A stretch of 64,000 bases of DNA from assembly GCF_947493595.1 (NCBI RefSeq), contig NZ_CANLRL010000003.1, forward strand, positions 248,001 to 312,000. The letters run 5' to 3'. This document shows, piece after piece, positions 17,093-26,218 of this stretch. A program made the position numbers and the translations under genes. The notes beneath the pieces are model-generated. The model was not told the origin of the DNA. It was given only the letters and a program-made list of their open reading frames with translations, and made no database searches. Numbering within the stretch: position 1 is the stretch's first letter; each line of letters starts with the position of its first letter. The DNA is from an uncultured Shimia sp. Its GTDB lineage: Bacteria; Pseudomonadota; Alphaproteobacteria; Rhodobacterales; Rhodobacteraceae.

Positions 17093-17848
17093 ATGACCTC
17101 ATCCCAAACTCCCATCTTCTTTTGCCATGGCGTACCCGGTGGGCCTGACGATGCAACGCTATTGCAAACAGATGACCTGCCAGTTGCCGCGCAAAACCTG
17201 TTTGATTTTTCCACCGGGGACCCGTTGCAACACTTGTTCTGGCAGTATGACGCCGCCTGTGCCGAAACAGAGGGGGGGCAGATGCATGTGGTTGGATTTT
17301 CCATCGGGGCGATGGCGGCGCTTCGTTTGGCGGCCGCTCGACCAGATGCCGTGGCCCGTGTGACGGTGATTTCGCCTGCTGCGCCGTTGCAGCTTGGAGA
17401 TTTTCTGCCGGGGATGGCGGGTGCGCCTGTGTTTAAACTGGCGAGGCAGCGACCCGGAGTGTTGCGCGTATTGACCGCCGTGCAGGGGCTGCTCGCGCGT
17501 GTCGCGCCAGGTTTATTGATCAACCAGTTGTTCGCGAAATGCGGGGCTCAGGAGCAGGCCATGTTGTCGGATCCGAAATTTAGGGCTGCTCTGATTTCCG
17601 GGATGCGCAGCAGTTTTGTAGACCATCGCCAAGGGTATCTGGATTATCTGTCGGCGTATGTGGCGGATTGGTCTGCGGAATTGAGCCAGGTGCGGGCACC
17701 GGTGCAGATTTGGCATGGAGATGGAGACACGTGGTCACCATTGGCGATGTCGGCGGCGATTAAAAAGTTGGTGCCAGCGGGCTGTGAATTGCATGTTGTT
17801 CCGGGGGGGGAACATTACTCAACCTTAAGGGCTGCGCGGTTGGGCTAG
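17093..17848 (+). CDS. Alpha/beta-fold hydrolase
   Basis: A 251-residue serine hydrolase. The oxyanion region FFCHGVPGG is near residue 10, the nucleophile elbow GFSIGAM centres on Ser70, and the acid and base are likely the Asp in HGDGDTWSPL (near 214) and the His in PGGEHYS (near 242). There is no signal peptide. The reaction is unknown. It is followed 47 bases later by an FAD oxidase, and the two may share a transcript. Confidence 0.85.
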   Translation: MTSSQTPIFFCHGVPGGPDDATLLQTDDLPVAAQNLFDFSTGDPLQHLFWQYDAACAETEGGQMHVVGFSIGAMAALRLAAARPDAVARVTVISPAAPLQLGDFLPGMAGAPVFKLARQRPGVLRVLTAVQGLLARVAPGLLINQLFAKCGAQEQAMLSDPKFRAALISGMRSSFVDHRQGYLDYLSAYVADWSAELSQVRAPVQIWHGDGDTWSPLAMSAAIKKLVPAGCELHVVPGGEHYSTLRAARLG

Positions 17849-17895
17849 TACTCAAGGGGGCTGCACGTCATGGTCCCTCCAAGGGAAAAGGGGAA

Positions 17896-19068
17896 ATGAT
17901 GGGTTTTGACGTGGTTGTGGTTGGGGCCGGGCTTTGGGGCAGCGCCTGCGCGCGGCATCTGGCAGAGATGGGCGCGAAAGTTGCGTTGGTGGGACCTTCC
18001 GAGCCGGAACATGCGGCGTCGCATGATGGCGTGTTTGCCAGTCACTACGATCAAGCACGGATTACGCGACGGTTGGCGAGCGACGCGGATTGGTCTCGGG
18101 CCGCTGCGGCTTCAATGGATCGATACGCCAGCATCGAGGCACAAGGTGGTGTGCCGTTCTTTCATCAAGTTGGTGCTTTGATGGCTGGGCCGGAGCAAGG
18201 CGCGGGAAGTGATTACATTCTCAATACAAAAATTGTGGCTGAGGATGCGGGTACAGACCATGATGCGCTACGAGGCGCAGCTTTGCGGGCGCGGTTTCCG
18301 TACTTTGAATTTCCTGAAGGCATCCTTGGTCTGTTTGAGGCAGGTGGCGGTTGGATCAATCCGCGTGCCCATGTGATGGCGGAGATCACTGCGGCACAGG
18401 CCAACGGTGTGACGTTGGTGCGCGACGAGGTTGTTGATGTTCAGGAAAGTTCCGATGGGGTGACCGCGCGCTGCGCTGGTGGCAAAGTGCTACAGGCAGA
18501 GCGAGTGGTTGTGGCCTGTGGGGCGTTTTCCAAGGCTTCTGGGTTGTTGCCAGAGCCCGTGCCGCTCAAGGTTTATGCGCGCACGATTGCTTTTGTGGAG
18601 ATTGATGACAGCGAAGCGGAGCGGCTCAAGGACATGCCGTCGGTGGTGTATTTCTTTCCAAATGGAGCAGGGGATTGCTACCTCCTACCGCCGGTGCGCT
18701 ACCCGAATGGCAAAACCTATCTGAAAATCGGTGGGGATCCGGACGATGTCGAACTGGCTACCGTGGCGGAAATGAAAGAGTGGTTCCGGGGCGGTGGCGA
18801 TCCTGAGGCAGGCAGCTATATGGCGGAGCAGTTGTTTAATCTGATGCCCAGCTTGGCGTCTCAGGGTGTGACGTTTGGCAGCTGTGCCACAAGCTTCACG
18901 CCGCGTGGCAATCCTTTGATTTACGGTCAAACTGAGCGGGTGTTTGCCTTGACCGGTGGCAACGGCGCCGGTGCGAAGTGCGCCGATGAGATTGGGAGAC
19001 TGGGGGCGCTCAGGGTGATGGGCAAGTCTTTGCCGGAAAACATCTATCAGACGAACTTTCTGCCATAG
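17896..19068 (+). CDS. FAD-dependent oxidoreductase of the DAO family
   Basis: A 390-residue flavoprotein. The N-terminal dinucleotide site VVVVGAGLWGSACARHLAEM is at residues 5-24, and the C-terminal FAD contact LTGGNGAGAKCADEIGRLGA is near 360. The middle has the substrate domain of D-amino acid or sarcosine-oxidase-like enzymes. Such enzymes oxidise secondary or primary amines and reduce oxygen. The substrate cannot be read. ATG codons at 17896 and 17899 are both possible starts. Confidence 0.85.
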   Translation: MMGFDVVVVGAGLWGSACARHLAEMGAKVALVGPSEPEHAASHDGVFASHYDQARITRRLASDADWSRAAAASMDRYASIEAQGGVPFFHQVGALMAGPEQGAGSDYILNTKIVAEDAGTDHDALRGAALRARFPYFEFPEGILGLFEAGGGWINPRAHVMAEITAAQANGVTLVRDEVVDVQESSDGVTARCAGGKVLQAERVVVACGAFSKASGLLPEPVPLKVYARTIAFVEIDDSEAERLKDMPSVVYFFPNGAGDCYLLPPVRYPNGKTYLKIGGDPDDVELATVAEMKEWFRGGGDPEAGSYMAEQLFNLMPSLASQGVTFGSCATSFTPRGNPLIYGQTERVFALTGGNGAGAKCADEIGRLGALRVMGKSLPENIYQTNFLP

Positions 19069-19141
19069 CCGCCTTAAGCACTGGCTTGCATTACGCTGGG
19101 CCGCTGCGCATATGCTTGCACTGAACAATTGAGGATGACGC

Positions 19142-20524
19142 ATGATCCGCGCTGTATTGATTTCCCTCACGCTGGGCCTGGCCACCACGGTGTCGGCAGA
19201 GACCAAGGTCCCACAATCGCAAGCCGAGATTTCGATGGGCTTTGCCCCCTTGGTGAAAGAGGCAGCGCCGGCGGTGGTGAACATCTTTGCCAAGCAGATT
19301 GTGCAGGCGCGTCAGAGCCCGTTCACGGGGGATCCGTTTTTTGACCAGCTGTTGCGCGGCTTTGGCACGCCCCAGCCGCGTGTGGAAAACTCGCTGGGGT
19401 CGGGGGTGATCCTGTCTGAGGACGGCATTGTTGTCTCCAACTACCATGTTGTGGGCATGTCAACGGACATCCGGGTGCAACTGAACGATCGCAGCGAATA
19501 CACGGCTGAGGTGCTGTTGGCTGACGAAGGAAGCGATTTGGCGATCCTGCAGCTGAAAGACGCGGAGGGGCTGCCCTTCTTGGAATTCCGAGACAGCGAT
19601 CATGTGGATGTAGGTGAGTTGGTGATGGCAATTGGCAACCCGTTTGGTGTCGGACAAACCGTGACCAGCGGGATCGTGTCTGGGCTGGCGCGCTCTGGCG
19701 TGGCGACGGGAAATGCGCGCGGCTATTTCATTCAGACCGATGCGGCGATCAACCCGGGCAACTCCGGTGGGGCGTTGATTGACATCAACGGCGATTTGAT
19801 TGGCATCAACACCTCGATCCTGACGCGTTCCGGTGGCTCCAACGGCATTGGCTTTGCCATCCCGGCCAATCTGGTGGCGCAGTTTGTCGATCAGGCGCGA
19901 GAAGGCTTTGACGATTTCCAGCGTCCGTGGGCGGGCATGTTTGGCCAGCCGGTGGATGCGGATATGGCGGAAGGCCTGGGGCTGGACCGTGCGGGTGGCA
20001 TTGTGGTGTCCGAATTGCATGACATGAGCCCATTCCTGGCGGCAGGTGTCGAGGCGGGGGACGTGATTGTTGCGCTTGACGGGCAGCCGGTGAACACACC
20101 AGCCGAGATGATTTTCCGCATGTCTGTGGCCGGGCTTGGCAGCGATGTTGCGGTTGAGACTTTGCGGGATGGAGATGTGGTGACGCGCTCCGTGAAAATG
20201 GATGTGGCACCGGATGTGCCGAGCCGCGACACCATTGAGACCGGACGCAAGTCGGCAATCCCCGGAATGGTGATCTCCAATATCAATCCAGCGGTGTTGG
20301 GCGAGTACGGTCTGCCGTTGAGCCTGGAGGGTGTGATGGTGGAAAATCCCGGTGAAATCGGGGCACGTTTGGGTATTGGCCCAGGGGATGTGTTGCGCGT
20401 GATCGACGACACGGAAATCCTCAACACAAAAGACGCGGACAAGGCTTTGCGGGATGCGCGCAAGCGGCTTACGTTGGAGGTCCAGCGCGGCACCCAGAGG
20501 GTGGTGATGCGCTTTAGACTGTAA
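19142..20524 (+). CDS. DegP/HtrA-family periplasmic serine protease
   Basis: A 460-residue Do-like protease that degrades or refolds damaged envelope proteins. It has a signal peptide (residues 1-19) and a trypsin-like domain with the triad His102 (SNYHVVG), Asp132 (EGSDLAIL) and Ser208 (NPGNSGGAL). Two PDZ domains follow (about 245-340 and 370-455). The Q-linker is short, so it is nearer DegQ/DegS than E. coli DegP. It lies 17 bases upstream of rarA. Confidence 0.92.
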   Translation: MIRAVLISLTLGLATTVSAETKVPQSQAEISMGFAPLVKEAAPAVVNIFAKQIVQARQSPFTGDPFFDQLLRGFGTPQPRVENSLGSGVILSEDGIVVSNYHVVGMSTDIRVQLNDRSEYTAEVLLADEGSDLAILQLKDAEGLPFLEFRDSDHVDVGELVMAIGNPFGVGQTVTSGIVSGLARSGVATGNARGYFIQTDAAINPGNSGGALIDINGDLIGINTSILTRSGGSNGIGFAIPANLVAQFVDQAREGFDDFQRPWAGMFGQPVDADMAEGLGLDRAGGIVVSELHDMSPFLAAGVEAGDVIVALDGQPVNTPAEMIFRMSVAGLGSDVAVETLRDGDVVTRSVKMDVAPDVPSRDTIETGRKSAIPGMVISNINPAVLGEYGLPLSLEGVMVENPGEIGARLGIGPGDVLRVIDDTEILNTKDADKALRDARKRLTLEVQRGTQRVVMRFRL

Positions 20525-20541
20525 GGATTTTCTAGCAGACC

Positions 20542-21867
20542 ATGGCCGATCTTTTTGACAGCACGCCTGCGGACATTCCCGCAGTGACACCTGCGGGTGA
20601 GGCACCGCGGCCTTTGGCGGATCGGCTACGGCCGAAATCCCTGCCTGAGGTGATCGGGCAGGAGCAGGTGCTGGGTGCGGAGGCACCTTTGGGGGTGATG
20701 CTGTCGTCAGGGTCTTTATCTTCCCTGATCTTCTGGGGACCGCCCGGTGTTGGCAAGACCACCATTGCGCGCCTGTTGGCGGATGAGACCGAGCTGCATT
20801 TTGTGCAGATCAGCGCGATTTTCACCGGCGTGCCGGAGCTGCGCAAAGTGTTTGAAGCCGCCAAGGTGCGGCGGGCGAATGGCAAAGGCACGTTGTTGTT
20901 TGTGGACGAGATCCATCGCTTCAACAAAGCGCAGCAGGATGGGTTTCTGCCGTACATGGAAGACGGCACCATCCTCCTGGTGGGCGCGACCACAGAGAAC
21001 CCGTCGTTTGAACTCAATGCTGCGGTGTTGTCACGGTCGCAAGTCTTGGTGTTGGAGCGGTTGGCGCTGGCGGATCTGGAGCGTTTGGCGCAGCGGGCTG
21101 AGAAAGAGCTGGACAAGCCTTTGCCCTTGGATGGGCCGGCGCGGGAAGCGCTGTTGGAAATGGCGGATGGTGACGGGCGGGCATTGCTCAACCTGATTGA
21201 ACAGGTCATGGCCTGGAAAGTGGACAGCAAGCTCGACACGGATGCGCTTTCCACACGGCTGATGCGGCGTGCGGCGAAATACGACAAGTCAGGCGATGAG
21301 CATTACAATCTGATTTCTGCGCTGCACAAATCGGTACGCGGGTCTGATCCGGAAGCGGCGCTCTATTGGTATGCGCGGATGCTGGAAGGCGGGGAAGATC
21401 CGCGGTTTCTGGCACGGCGGCTGACGCGGATGGCTTGTGAGGACATTGCCTTGGCGGATCCGCAGGCGCAGAGCGTGTGCCTCAGTGCCTGGGAGACCTA
21501 TGAGCGGTTGGGCAGTCCCGAAGGCGAATTGGCGCTGGCGCAGGCGGTGATCTATCTCGCGCTCGCGCCAAAGACCAATGCGGGTTATGCGGCCTATAAA
21601 GCCGCGCGGGCTTTGGCGAAGAAAACCGGTTCCGAGCCGCCGCCCAAACATATCCTGAACGCGCCAACCTCGCTGATGTCAGAGCAAGGCTATGGTGATG
21701 GCTATCAGTATGACCATGATGCTGAAGATGGGTTTTCCGGGCAGAACTATTTCCCCGAAGGCATCAAGCGGCCGGTGATCTATACGCCGGTAGAGCGGGG
21801 GTACGAGCGTGAGCTCAAGCGCCGCATGGAGTATTTTGCCAAGCTGCGCACCAAGCGCAACGGGTGA
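20542..21867 (+). CDS. rarA: Replication-associated recombination protein A
   Basis: A 441-residue AAA+ ATPase of the RarA/MgsA/WRNIP1 family that acts at stalled replication forks. Walker A GPPGVGKT is at residues 66-73 and Walker B LLFVDEIHRF near 118-127. The sensor segment GATTENPSFELNAAVLSRSQ and the C-terminal tetramerisation region (YWYARMLEGGEDPRFLARRL) are all present. Full length. The degQ-rarA order is common in Rhodobacteraceae. Confidence 0.95.
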   Translation: MADLFDSTPADIPAVTPAGEAPRPLADRLRPKSLPEVIGQEQVLGAEAPLGVMLSSGSLSSLIFWGPPGVGKTTIARLLADETELHFVQISAIFTGVPELRKVFEAAKVRRANGKGTLLFVDEIHRFNKAQQDGFLPYMEDGTILLVGATTENPSFELNAAVLSRSQVLVLERLALADLERLAQRAEKELDKPLPLDGPAREALLEMADGDGRALLNLIEQVMAWKVDSKLDTDALSTRLMRRAAKYDKSGDEHYNLISALHKSVRGSDPEAALYWYARMLEGGEDPRFLARRLTRMACEDIALADPQAQSVCLSAWETYERLGSPEGELALAQAVIYLALAPKTNAGYAAYKAARALAKKTGSEPPPKHILNAPTSLMSEQGYGDGYQYDHDAEDGFSGQNYFPEGIKRPVIYTPVERGYERELKRRMEYFAKLRTKRNG

Positions 21868-21926
21868 GGGGGCCAGCCCCCGTCGTCTGTTGGCGACTCC
21901 CCCGGGATATTTACAGCAAGAAGAAG
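21868..21926. repeat. Extragenic element resembling a common Rhodobacteraceae repeat
   Basis: After the rarA stop lies GGGG-CCAG-CCCC (a possible hairpin), then CTCCCCCGGGATATTT, ACAG and CAAGAAGAAG. From memory, similar CCCCGGGATATTT plus CAAGAAGAAG strings recur between genes in Roseobacter-group genomes. I see only one copy here. Its role is unknown. Confidence 0.4.
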
Positions 21927-21970
21927 CTGAGTTTCTTGACTTTGCGGCTCAAAGCGCAGAGAGACGCGTG

Positions 21971-22360
21971 ATGGTTTTGAACGTGGCATATGTGGCTATG
22001 GGCGGCGCGGTTGGCGCGGCTCTGCGCTATCTGTTGGGCATCGGTGTGGTGCGGCTGGTGGGGCAGGGTTTTGCAAGTGGCTTTCCCGTGGCGATCATCA
22101 CAGTCAATGTGATTGGCTCGTTTCTGATGGGCGCTTTTGTTGTGCTGGCGGCACAGCGTGGGCTGACCCATTTGTCGCCACTGGTGATGACAGGCCTGCT
22201 TGGAGGGTTTACGACGTTTTCGGCGTTTTCGCTTGAGACCGTGAACCTGATGGAGCGCGGGGCCTTTGGCGCGGCGGCGTTTTATGTGGCTGTTTCGGTG
22301 GTTGGCGCGGTGGGCGCGCTGATGCTGGGCATGGCCGTGACAAAAGGATTACTGGCATGA
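21971..22360 (+). CDS. crcB: Fluoride exporter CrcB/Fluc
   Basis: A 129-residue four-helix membrane protein that exports fluoride as a dual-topology dimer. Family motifs GGAVGAALRYLLG, FPVAIITVNVIGSFLMGAFV and GGFTTFSAFSLETVNLME are present. The frame is open further upstream, but ATG 21971 gives the standard length. No fluoride riboswitch is recognised in the short upstream spacer. Its end overlaps the pseudouridine synthase start (ATGA), so the two are coupled. Confidence 0.93.
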   Translation: MVLNVAYVAMGGAVGAALRYLLGIGVVRLVGQGFASGFPVAIITVNVIGSFLMGAFVVLAAQRGLTHLSPLVMTGLLGGFTTFSAFSLETVNLMERGAFGAAAFYVAVSVVGAVGALMLGMAVTKGLLA

Positions 22361-23412
22361 GCCGGGTACAGACAGTGACCGTTGCAGACGGTGAAGGTGA
22401 TCAGCGGCTGGACCGGTGGTTCAAGCGCAAGTTTCCCCATGTGGCCCAAGGACAGATCGAGAAGATGTGTCGCAAAGGTGAGATCCGCGTTGAAGGTGGC
22501 CGTGTCAAAGCCAACACGCGTGTGGAAGAGGGGCAGAGCATTCGTGTGCCGCCTTTGCCGGAGCCACATGAAGTGGCGCAACGCGAACAGTCTCGCGCGG
22601 CAGCCAAGGTCAGCAAGGCAGATGCCAAGCTGATGCTGGACAGCGTGATCTACAAAGATGACGAGATCATTGCGATCAACAAACCGGCGGGTCTGCCCAC
22701 GCAGGGCGGCAGTAAGCAGACCCGGCATGTGGACGGCCTGTCTGTGGCGTTGCAGTTTGACATGGAAGAAAAGCCTCGTCTGGTGCACCGCTTGGACAAA
22801 GACACCTCCGGTGTGTTGCTGCTGGCGCGGACCCGTATGGCGGCCAAAGCGCTGACCGAAGCGATGCGGCACAAGCAGACGCGCAAGATTTACTGGGCTG
22901 TGGTGGCCGGTGTGCCAACGCCATATCTGGGCGAAATCAAATACGGGTTGGTGAAAGCGGGCGGCCATGGGGCGCGTGGCGAAGGCGAGAAGATGATTGC
23001 GGTGCATCCGCGTGAAGTGGATAGCACGCCGGGCGCAAAGCGTGCGATCACGCAATACGCGACTCTCTATCGTGTGGCAGGACGGGCCTCCTGGGTCGCG
23101 ATGGAGCCGATCACAGGCCGCACGCACCAGCTGCGGGCGCATATGGCAGAAATCGGACACCCGATCATTGGTGACGGTAAATATGGTGGCACCGGTCAGG
23201 AAAACCTTGGCGATGGCTGGGGCGCAAAGCTGGGTGGGATGATTTCCAACAAGCTGCACCTGCACGCGCGGTCCATGACCTTTATGCACCCAACCAAAGG
23301 CAAGCCAATCACCGTGACGGCGGAATTGCCAGAGCATATGGCGCATACGTGGGAGACCTTTGGTTGGTCTGAAGATCTGGCAGCAGACGATCCGTTTGAG
23401 AGCCTGCGATAA
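22357..23412 (+). CDS. RluA-family 23S rRNA pseudouridine synthase (RluC-like)
   Basis: A 351-residue enzyme. An N-terminal S4 RNA-binding domain (about residues 16-70) precedes the RluA catalytic domain, with the catalytic Asp147 in HRLDKDTSGVLLLA. Motif GRTHQLRAHMAEIGHPIIGD is near residues 250-270. RluC modifies 23S rRNA positions in the peptidyl transferase region. Assignment to RluC rather than RluD is by general likeness only. It overlaps crcB by four bases. Confidence 0.9.
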   Translation: MSRVQTVTVADGEGDQRLDRWFKRKFPHVAQGQIEKMCRKGEIRVEGGRVKANTRVEEGQSIRVPPLPEPHEVAQREQSRAAAKVSKADAKLMLDSVIYKDDEIIAINKPAGLPTQGGSKQTRHVDGLSVALQFDMEEKPRLVHRLDKDTSGVLLLARTRMAAKALTEAMRHKQTRKIYWAVVAGVPTPYLGEIKYGLVKAGGHGARGEGEKMIAVHPREVDSTPGAKRAITQYATLYRVAGRASWVAMEPITGRTHQLRAHMAEIGHPIIGDGKYGGTGQENLGDGWGAKLGGMISNKLHLHARSMTFMHPTKGKPITVTAELPEHMAHTWETFGWSEDLAADDPFESLR

Positions 23413-23494
23413 AGCCCTTTGGAATTGTTGAGGCCGGACGGCCGCTGCGGGTCTTTCTGTGGTGTCTCATACACATTGGAAACAAGGGGGCCTT

Positions 23495-24172
23495 ATGCGG
23501 CTCAAACTGGTGATTTTTGACGTGGATGGCACGTTGGTGGACAGTCAGGGGCTGATTGTTGAGGCGATGAACCTTGCCTTTGACGGGGAGGGACTTGCGG
23601 CGCCAAGCCGGGCAGACACCTTGTCGATTGTTGGCCTGTCGCTGGATGTGGCGATGTTCAAGCTGATGCCGGAGGCGGATGCGGAGCTGCGGGCGCGCTT
23701 GGTTGAAGGCTATAAACAGGGCTACATGCAACGGCGCGCAGAGACCGGTGTGGCGCAGTCTTCGCCGTTTTTTACAGGCGCACGGGATGTATTGCAGCGA
23801 CTGCACGGACACGATGATGTGCTATTGGGCGTCGCAACAGGGAAATCTCGGCGCGGGCTCGATAAACTGATTGAGGGTCATGGGCTGGATGGTCTGTTTG
23901 TGACCACGCAGGTTGCGGATGATCACCCATCAAAGCCACATCCTTCGATGATCACGACGGCCTTGGCCGAAACCGGCGTTGAGGCGCGGGATGCGGTGAT
24001 GATTGGTGACACCAGTTACGACATGGAAATGGCAGCGTCGGCCGGCGTGGCTGGGATTGGTGTTGGGTGGGGGTATCACGAGACCTCAGCCCTTAGCGCG
24101 GCACGCCATGTTGTTGAGGATTTTGAGGCGCTGGAAGGCGCTTTGGCACAAGTTTTGGAGACTGCATCATGA
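23495..24172 (+). CDS. HAD-superfamily hydrolase (phosphoglycolate phosphatase-like)
   Basis: A 225-residue phosphatase. The nucleophile Asp9 and general acid Asp11 are in VIFDVDGTLVDSQ, motif 2/3 in GVATGKSRRGLDKL, and motif 4 is VMIGDTSYDMEMA. The helical cap between motifs 1 and 2 is of the Gph type. The substrate is unknown. I use ATG 23495, preceded by AAGGGGG. It overlaps the ATP12 gene by four bases. Confidence 0.9.
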   Translation: MRLKLVIFDVDGTLVDSQGLIVEAMNLAFDGEGLAAPSRADTLSIVGLSLDVAMFKLMPEADAELRARLVEGYKQGYMQRRAETGVAQSSPFFTGARDVLQRLHGHDDVLLGVATGKSRRGLDKLIEGHGLDGLFVTTQVADDHPSKPHPSMITTALAETGVEARDAVMIGDTSYDMEMAASAGVAGIGVGWGYHETSALSAARHVVEDFEALEGALAQVLETAS

Positions 24173-24879
24173 GCGGATGGGCCAAAAAACGGTTTTGGAA
24201 AGAGACAACATTTGAAGCCACTGAGGGCGGGTTCAAAGTGCTGTTGGATGGACGCGGTGTAAAAACACCGGCAAAGGCGCCTTTGGTGGTGCCCACCGAA
24301 GCCATGGCGAAAGCCGTGGTGGCGGAATGGGATGCGCAAGAGGGTGAGATAGACCCAACCGGCATGCCAGTGACGCGCTCTGTGAATGCGGCCATTGACA
24401 AAGTGGCGGTCCAACATGCGGAGGTGGCCGACATGTTGGCGGAGTATGGAGGCAGTGATTTGCTCTGCTATCGTGCCACCACTCCCGAAGAATTGATCGT
24501 GCGCCAGGCCGAAGCGTGGGATCCGCTTTTGGACTGGGCAGCAGAGACGTTTACGGCGCGCCTCAAGCCGGTTTCTGGGGTGATGTTTGAAGCGCAAGAC
24601 GCGGATGCGCTGAGCAAGTTAAGCGCGAGCGTACACAGCTTTGACAACTTCGAGTTGGCTGCGTTTCACGATCTGGTTGGCATCTCCGGTTCCTTGATCA
24701 TTGGATTCGCGGCAACCCGTGATTTGCACCCGATCGAAACGCTCTGGAACCTGTCCCGAATCGACGAGCAATGGCAGGAAGATCAATGGGGGCGTGATGA
24801 CGAAGCTGCGGAAGAGGCAGAGAAGAAAAAGCAAGCCTTTTTCCATGCTTACACTTTCTTCAACCTGTGCAAGGGGTGA
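24169..24879 (+). CDS. ATP12-family F1-ATPase assembly chaperone
   Basis: A 236-residue ATP12 homologue. In mitochondria ATP12 binds the F1 alpha subunit until assembly. Bacterial versions are confined mainly to alphaproteobacteria. Segments FKVLLDGRGVKTPAKAPLVV, AVVAEWDAQEGEIDPTGMPV and DLLCYRATTPEELIVRQAEA match the family pattern. It overlaps the HAD gene, and the crcB-rluC-HAD-ATP12 group is probably one transcript. Confidence 0.9.
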   Translation: MSGWAKKRFWKETTFEATEGGFKVLLDGRGVKTPAKAPLVVPTEAMAKAVVAEWDAQEGEIDPTGMPVTRSVNAAIDKVAVQHAEVADMLAEYGGSDLLCYRATTPEELIVRQAEAWDPLLDWAAETFTARLKPVSGVMFEAQDADALSKLSASVHSFDNFELAAFHDLVGISGSLIIGFAATRDLHPIETLWNLSRIDEQWQEDQWGRDDEAAEEAEKKKQAFFHAYTFFNLCKG

Positions 24880-25042
24880 GCGCTTCGCATGTAAAACAAG
24901 GGTGAGAGGCTGTTAACGCAAGCATTGATAGTATTGCGTGATGGACCTCTTGACGTTTGGCGATGAATGCGACCAAACTGAACCTCGATGTGAGGGGGGT
25001 GTAATCTCTGAACATCTACTTTCGGTCTAACATGGCCAAAAA

Positions 25043-25060
25043 CCACCCGGGATAGGGTGG
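25043..25060 (+). promoter_or_regulatory. Hairpin in the aapJ leader
   Basis: CCACCC, GGGATA and GGGTGG form a 6-bp hairpin that ends 7 bases before the AGGAAGAGG ribosome site of aapJ. It may stabilise the 5' end of the abundant binding-protein mRNA. No known riboswitch fold is recognised. Confidence 0.35.
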
Positions 25061-25079
25061 ACAACAGGAAGAGGTAAAA

Positions 25080-26096
25080 ATGAAAAAATCCGTAGTTTTC
25101 GGTGCACTGACAGTTGCTGGTCTCGCGGCCGGCGCAGCTGCTGCTGGCACGCTTGACGATGTTAAAGCGCGCGGCAAGCTGAACTGTGGTGTGACCACTG
25201 GTCTGGTTGGCTTTGCCGCACCAGACGCAAACGGCGAATGGATGGGGTTCGACGTTGGCGTTTGCCGTGCAGTTGCAGCAGCCGTACTGGGCGACCCGAA
25301 AGCGGTTGAGTTTGTTCCGACCACCGGTAAGACCCGCTTCACTGCGCTGGCTTCCGGCGAGATCGACATGCTGGCACGTAACACCACATGGACATTCTCC
25401 CGTGACGTAGACCTGAAGTTCACCTTTGTTGGCGTGAACTACTATGACGGTCAGGGCTTCATGGTTCCAAAAGAACTGGGCGTGTCCTCCGCGAAAGAAC
25501 TGGACGGCGCAACCGTTTGTATTCAGACCGGTACAACCACCGAACTGAACCTGGCGGACTTCTTCCGTTCCAACAACATCAGCTACGAGCCGGTGCCAAT
25601 CGAAACCAATGCTGAAGCACAGCAGCAGTACCTTGCCGGTGCGTGCGATGTGTACACCACAGACGCATCTGGTCTGGCCGCGACACGTGCGACCTTTGAA
25701 GATCCTTCTGCGCACGTTCTGCTGCCAGAAATCATCTCCAAAGAGCCACTCGGCCCACTGGTACGTCACGGTGATGACGCTTGGGGTGACGTAGTTCGCT
25801 GGTCCCTGAACGCTCTGATCACAGCAGAAGAGCTGGGCGTGACTTCCGCAAACATCGGTGAGATGGCTGCAGGCACAAACAACCCAGAAATCAACCGTCT
25901 GCTCGGCACCGAAGGCAACCTGGGCGAGATGCTCGGCCTGAGCGCTGACTGGGGCAAAAACGCTGTAATGGCGGGCGGCAACTACGGTGAGCTGTTTGAA
26001 GGTAACATCGGTGAATCCACTCCGATCGGTCTGGCCCGTGGCCTGAACGCTCAGTGGACCGACGGCGGCCTGATCTACTCCCCGCCTTTCCGCTAA
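25080..26096 (+). CDS. aapJ: General L-amino acid ABC transporter substrate-binding protein
   Basis: A 338-residue periplasmic binding protein. It has a signal peptide (residues 1-23, ending AGAAAAG), then an SBP_bac_3 domain. The start of that domain reads VKARGKLNCGVTTGLVGFA, and FDVGVCRAVAAAVLGDPKAV, TRFTALASGEIDMLARNTTW and the later cysteine pair follow, as in AapJ of Rhizobium. It delivers diverse amino acids to the AapQM permease. A strong terminator-like hairpin separates it from aapQ, giving more binding protein than permease. Confidence 0.95.
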   Translation: MKKSVVFGALTVAGLAAGAAAAGTLDDVKARGKLNCGVTTGLVGFAAPDANGEWMGFDVGVCRAVAAAVLGDPKAVEFVPTTGKTRFTALASGEIDMLARNTTWTFSRDVDLKFTFVGVNYYDGQGFMVPKELGVSSAKELDGATVCIQTGTTTELNLADFFRSNNISYEPVPIETNAEAQQQYLAGACDVYTTDASGLAATRATFEDPSAHVLLPEIISKEPLGPLVRHGDDAWGDVVRWSLNALITAEELGVTSANIGEMAAGTNNPEINRLLGTEGNLGEMLGLSADWGKNAVMAGGNYGELFEGNIGESTPIGLARGLNAQWTDGGLIYSPPFR

Positions 26097-26107
26097 ACAC
26101 ATCACGG

Positions 26108-26136
26108 AAGGGGCGCGGAACACTCCGCGCCCTTTT
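26108..26136 (+). terminator. Attenuator/terminator between aapJ and aapQ
   Basis: GGGCGCGGA and TCCGCGCCC form a 9-bp stem with an ACAC loop, extended by A-T pairs and followed by TTTT. It probably stops most transcripts after aapJ, a common way to raise the binding protein over the permease. Confidence 0.75.
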
Positions 26137-26218
26137 CGCTTTTACGACCCACAACAATAATCGGCCACGGCGCAACGACGCCATAGTTTAACCGGCCGAG
26201 TAACGGGGAAGATCCCAT

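Noticed and set aside
19460-20686. A 408-codon minus-strand frame opposite the DegP-like gene
   Set aside because: It has a shadow-type composition and no ribosome site, and it covers a gene with a complete catalytic triad.
21868-21970. Fluoride riboswitch before crcB
   Set aside because: The short spacer lacks the conserved pseudoknot sequences and is filled by a family-type extragenic string.
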